From positions 1 through 8,722 of the forward strand of contig JABMRA010000045.1 in the NCBI GenBank assembly GCA_013202925.1: DNA of 8,722 bases, given 5' to 3'. Made by a program: the position numbers and the translations under genes. Below, one piece after another: positions 6,682 to 8,722 of this stretch (positions are counted from its first letter, which is position 1; each line of letters opens with the position of its first letter). The notes below the pieces were generated by a model. The model did no database searches. It was not told the DNA's origin and saw only the letters and a list, made by a program, of their open reading frames with translations. This stretch comes from Candidatus Omnitrophota bacterium. Lineage in GTDB: Bacteria; Omnitrophota; Gorgyraeia; Gorgyraeales; Gorgyraeaceae.

Positions 6682-6709
6682 TCCAGCGGTTAGCGTATAG
6701 CGTTTAGCG
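6682..6709. repeat. Four-unit 7-base tandem repeat in the dppB leader
   Basis: Four consecutive 7-base units end in AGCG on the plus strand: tccagcg, gttagcg, tatagcg and tttagcg. On the transcribed strand they read CGCTAAA, CGCTATA, CGCTAAC and CGCTGGA. They occupy half of the 58-base gap between the binding-protein stop and the dppB start. The rest of the gap shows only an AGGAG-like string with no start codon at a usable distance. Confidence 0.7.
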
Positions 6710-6736
6710 GATACAAAAACTATGCGCTCTCCTGAG

Positions 6737-8332
6737 TTATCTCGTGTATTTCTGTTCGGTCCGCGGCACGTGCCACTTTATAAAATTGTGGCCAATGCCT
6801 GCAGCGCCCTTCTCAATGCCTTTGAAGCGCGAATGTATGATCGGCAACGCGTCAGGCACGTACAAAAACAGATACGGCTGCTCCTCGTATAAGATCTCGT
6901 GGATCCTGTGATAGGCCCTTGCGCGTTCCGCCTGATCAAATGTGCGCCGGCCCTCCACGAGCAATCTATCTACCTCCATATTTGAATACCCGACAAAATT
7001 AAACTGCCCCTCGCCTGTCTTTGATGAATGCCATATATCGTACATATCCGGATCCATAGACAGGCCCCAGCCCAGAAGCACCGCGTCGAATCTTCTCTTA
7101 TCTATAAACTCACTCACGAAGGCGCTCCATTCTATTACCTTTATCCTGACATCTATGCCGATTTCCTTAAGCCGCCTCTGCATGATCTCCAGGGTCATCC
7201 TGCGCTGCTCATTGCCCTGATTCGTAATAACGGTAAATGAAAATTTCGCCCCGTCTTTTTCTAAAATACCGTCAGCGTCCAGATCCTGCCAGCCAGCCTC
7301 TTTTAAAAGCGCCTTTGCCTTTTGCGGATCATACTCTGTCGCCCTGACCTCTCTGTTATACGCCCAGGATTCCGGCAGAAAAGGCCCTGTTGCCGCCCTG
7401 CCAAGGCCCAGCAGGACCCCGCGAATGATCTCCTCTTTATCCACCGCGTAATTTATTGCCTGGCGCACCCGCAGATCCTGGAACTTCGGGTCGTTCAGAT
7501 TGTACCCCATGTATGTATATCCAAAACTCGGAAAACGAAACTTCTGAAAATTTTCCCTGAAAAACATGCTCTGTGTCTGCCGCTCAAATTGCAGCGGCGT
7601 AAGTGAGACATAGTCCACGCCCTCTGACCGTAATTCCAGAAACAATGTTGCCTGGTCAGGTATGATCCTGTATATATATCTATCGATGCAGGGCCTGCCC
7701 TCGAAATAATCGTGATTGGACAAAAGCTCCAGTTTTTCTCCTGTCTTCCATGATTTAAACTTGTAAGGGCCTGTACCGATCGGCTGCCTTGCGAATCCTG
7801 TATTATTCAGATCCTCCTCTTCCAGTAAATGTCTTGGCATGATATTCATGCCCCAGCTCGAAAGCCCCGGAGAGAACGGCTCCTTATATATTATCTTTAG
7901 CGTGTAATCATCAACGACCTCAAACCCCTCGACCATCTCGAAATCGCCGCTGTAAGGCGTCCTCACATCCGGGTCTATTAAACTCCTGTAAGTAAACTCC
8001 ACATCCTTCGCCGTAAATTCTTCGCCGTCATGCCACCTGACGTTTTTTCTTAAATAAAATGTGATGCTAAGGCCGTCTTCCGAGACCTCCCATCTTTCAG
8101 CAAGGTCTCCCGTCAGATTTAAATCCTTGTCGTATTTTACAAGGCCGTTAAACACAAGGCCGCAGATCGCGCCGGATGCGCTGTCAGAGGCCAGTATCGG
8201 CACGAGTGTCCGCGGTTCACCGATAGAGCCGCTGACTATGGCGTCTCCATAATCAGGCCTGAACCCCAATAAAACCAGCATCGCAAACAAAAAGACCGCC
8301 TTAGTAAAGACGGTCTTTATATTTCGTGTCAT
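6737..8332 (-). CDS. Peptide ABC transporter substrate-binding protein (SBP family 5)
   Basis: Periplasmic receptor that captures the solute and delivers it to the permease pair encoded downstream. The product has 531 residues with the start chosen here. A basic N-terminus and hydrophobic core (AVFLFAMLVLLG, 12-23) form a signal peptide, with likely cleavage after Ala31. There is no Leu-x-x-Cys lipobox, so it is not a lipoprotein. Family 5 signatures are the GLVFNGLVKYDKDLN region (58-72) and RWHDGEEFTAKDVEFTY (99-115), then a long two-lobed domain with YMGYNLNDP, VRQAINYAVDKEEI and the C-terminal IHSRFKGIEKG. ATG 8330-8332 is chosen because GGGG lies 6 bases before it. ATG 8336-8338 is possible. 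The open frame continues further upstream into secG, but that part looks non-coding in this frame. It lies 19 bases after secG. The substrate is not predictable by eye. Confidence 0.93.
   Translation of the reverse strand: MTRNIKTVFTKAVFLFAMLVLLGFRPDYGDAIVSGSIGEPRTLVPILASDSASGAICGLVFNGLVKYDKDLNLTGDLAERWEVSEDGLSITFYLRKNVRWHDGEEFTAKDVEFTYRSLIDPDVRTPYSGDFEMVEGFEVVDDYTLKIIYKEPFSPGLSSWGMNIMPRHLLEEEDLNNTGFARQPIGTGPYKFKSWKTGEKLELLSNHDYFEGRPCIDRYIYRIIPDQATLFLELRSEGVDYVSLTPLQFERQTQSMFFRENFQKFRFPSFGYTYMGYNLNDPKFQDLRVRQAINYAVDKEEIIRGVLLGLGRAATGPFLPESWAYNREVRATEYDPQKAKALLKEAGWQDLDADGILEKDGAKFSFTVITNQGNEQRRMTLEIMQRRLKEIGIDVRIKVIEWSAFVSEFIDKRRFDAVLLGWGLSMDPDMYDIWHSSKTGEGQFNFVGYSNMEVDRLLVEGRRTFDQAERARAYHRIHEILYEEQPYLFLYVPDALPIIHSRFKGIEKGAAGIGHNFIKWHVPRTEQKYTR
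8291..8318 (-). other. Terminator-like hairpin inside signal-peptide codons
   Basis: Perfect 8-base inverted arms (8291-8298 and 8311-8318) flank a 12-base loop. On the transcribed strand the second arm runs into a T-rich stretch (CGGTCTTTTTGTTTG). A competing 5-bp hairpin (AAAGA with TCTTT) can form from the 5' arm and loop. It lies 14-41 bases downstream of the first base of the binding-protein start codon. It could act as an attenuator or simply arise from Lys-Thr-Val-Phe-type codons. Confidence 0.35.
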
Positions 8333-8338
8333 CTTCAT

Positions 8339-8342
8339 CCCC
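8339..8342 (-). promoter_or_regulatory. Probable ribosome binding site selecting ATG 8330-8332
   Basis: GGGG on the minus strand lies 6 bases before the ATG at 8330-8332, but directly abuts the alternative ATG at 8336-8338. Spacing therefore favours the downstream start of the binding protein. Confidence 0.5.
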
Positions 8343-8351
8343 GCAATAAAA

Positions 8352-8722
8352 TTATTCGGTCCCTGTCTCGTCAGGGCCTCCTCCTGCTCCCTCCGGAGCC
8401 GGAGCTGGGACAGCCGGTGCCTCTTCTTCGGCGCCAGTAACATCAACGTCGACTGTCTGCTGCTGTGCCTCAGGTATAACGAACTTCTCCATCAGGGACT
8501 TGGACCTATGGCTTGAAAGAATCGCGAGCGAAAGACATGTAATTACGAACATGGCAGCGCTTACCGCAGTCATTTTCTGAAGCACAGTAGCGCTCTTTGT
8601 GCCAAACATGCTCTGCATCTGAGAGCCGCCGAGCGTATCTGACAGTCCGCCGCCCCTCCCGGCCTGAAGCAATATTACTGCTATCAAGAAAATACTTACA
8701 ATTACATGGATTACGATTAAAA
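8352..8722 (-). CDS. secG: Protein translocase subunit SecG (5' end outside window)
   Basis: Small membrane subunit of the SecYEG channel, which aids protein export across the inner membrane. The visible frame is open to the window edge. Before the TTG at 8685-8687 it reads LIVIHVIVSIF, which completes the first SecG membrane segment, so that TTG is an internal Leu codon rather than the start. The conserved ILLQAGRGGGLS follows, then QSMFGTKSATVLQKMTA and the second membrane segment (about AAMFVITCLSLAIL). The C-terminal tail is long, acidic and rich in Ala, Pro and Gly, ending in GGGPDETGTE. Only the first few residues are missing. It ends 19 bases before the transporter binding-protein gene, and may be co-transcribed with it. 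Confidence 0.9.
   Translation of the reverse strand, partial: LIVIHVIVSIFLIAVILLQAGRGGGLSDTLGGSQMQSMFGTKSATVLQKMTAVSAAMFVITCLSLAILSSHRSKSLMEKFVIPEAQQQTVDVDVTGAEEEAPAVPAPAPEGAGGGPDETGTE

Noticed and set aside
6690..6720. Possible promoter for dppB (TTGTAT with TATACG)
   Set aside because: Spacing is about 11 bases, far too short for sigma70, and TATACG belongs to the tandem repeat.
8361..8376. Possible terminator at the end of secG (ccctg/caggg stem)
   Set aside because: The stem is only 5 bp, lies inside the coding sequence and is separated from the modest T-rich stretch. It is too weak to call.
8333..8446. N-terminal extension of the binding protein into secG
   Set aside because: The extension is highly basic and lies over the 3' end of secG in another frame. 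A proper signal peptide and ribosome site mark a start at 8332.
8685..8687. TTG as the SecG start codon
   Set aside because: The frame continues to the window edge with a matching first membrane segment, so the TTG encodes an internal Leu.
1..8722. A novel multi-gene system such as defence, secretion or mobile element
   Set aside because: All nine genes belong to known housekeeping or transport families, with no unexplained protein-coding space.

Overview
The window looks like chromosome from an uncultured diderm bacterium, with mid-range GC, dense minus-strand coding and short intergenic gaps. Two things point this way. The peptide-transporter substrate-binding protein has a signal peptide but no lipobox cysteine, as expected for a periplasmic protein. 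The leuC region carries palindromic repeats built on CGTCATTGCGAG, a type I associate with candidate phyla such as Omnitrophota. The phylum is an inference from general impression and no marker gene here settles it.

All nine genes are on the minus strand, so transcription runs from high to low coordinates. In that order: (1) the 3' part of secG (8722-8352), cut by the window edge; (2) a complete peptide/nickel-type ABC importer, made of a substrate-binding protein (8332-6737), two permeases (6678-5710 and 5713-4919, overlapping by ATGA) and two ATPases (4870-3893 and 3915-3166, overlapping by 23 bases); (3) glgC (3122-1908), which appears to have its own sigma70-type promoter placed so close to the start codon that the mRNA would be almost leaderless; (4) a short ArgA-type N-acetyltransferase (1906-1457), one base after glgC; (5) leuC (1329-64), the large subunit of a 3-isopropylmalate dehydratase-type enzyme.

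The importer genes form a self-contained unit: a periplasmic receptor, a heterodimeric channel and a heterodimeric motor. Downstream lie central and anabolic genes: glycogen precursor synthesis, the first step of arginine synthesis, and a leucine-pathway (or related) hydro-lyase. I see no functional link between these and the importer beyond co-orientation.

The most distinctive non-coding content is around leuC. Four perfect copies of a 12-mer and extended 26-27 base direct copies flank the gene. They supply the argA stop region, the leuC leader with an alternative in-frame start, and the sequence touching the leuC stop. Other structures are a G-U-compensated hairpin between the second permease and the first ATPase gene, a four-unit 7-base tandem repeat in the leader of the first permease gene, and a terminator-like hairpin inside the signal-peptide codons of the binding protein. 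No gene-free stretch exceeds 130 bases. I found no RNA gene, CRISPR array, transposase or defence system, and I do not think the window holds a new multi-gene system.
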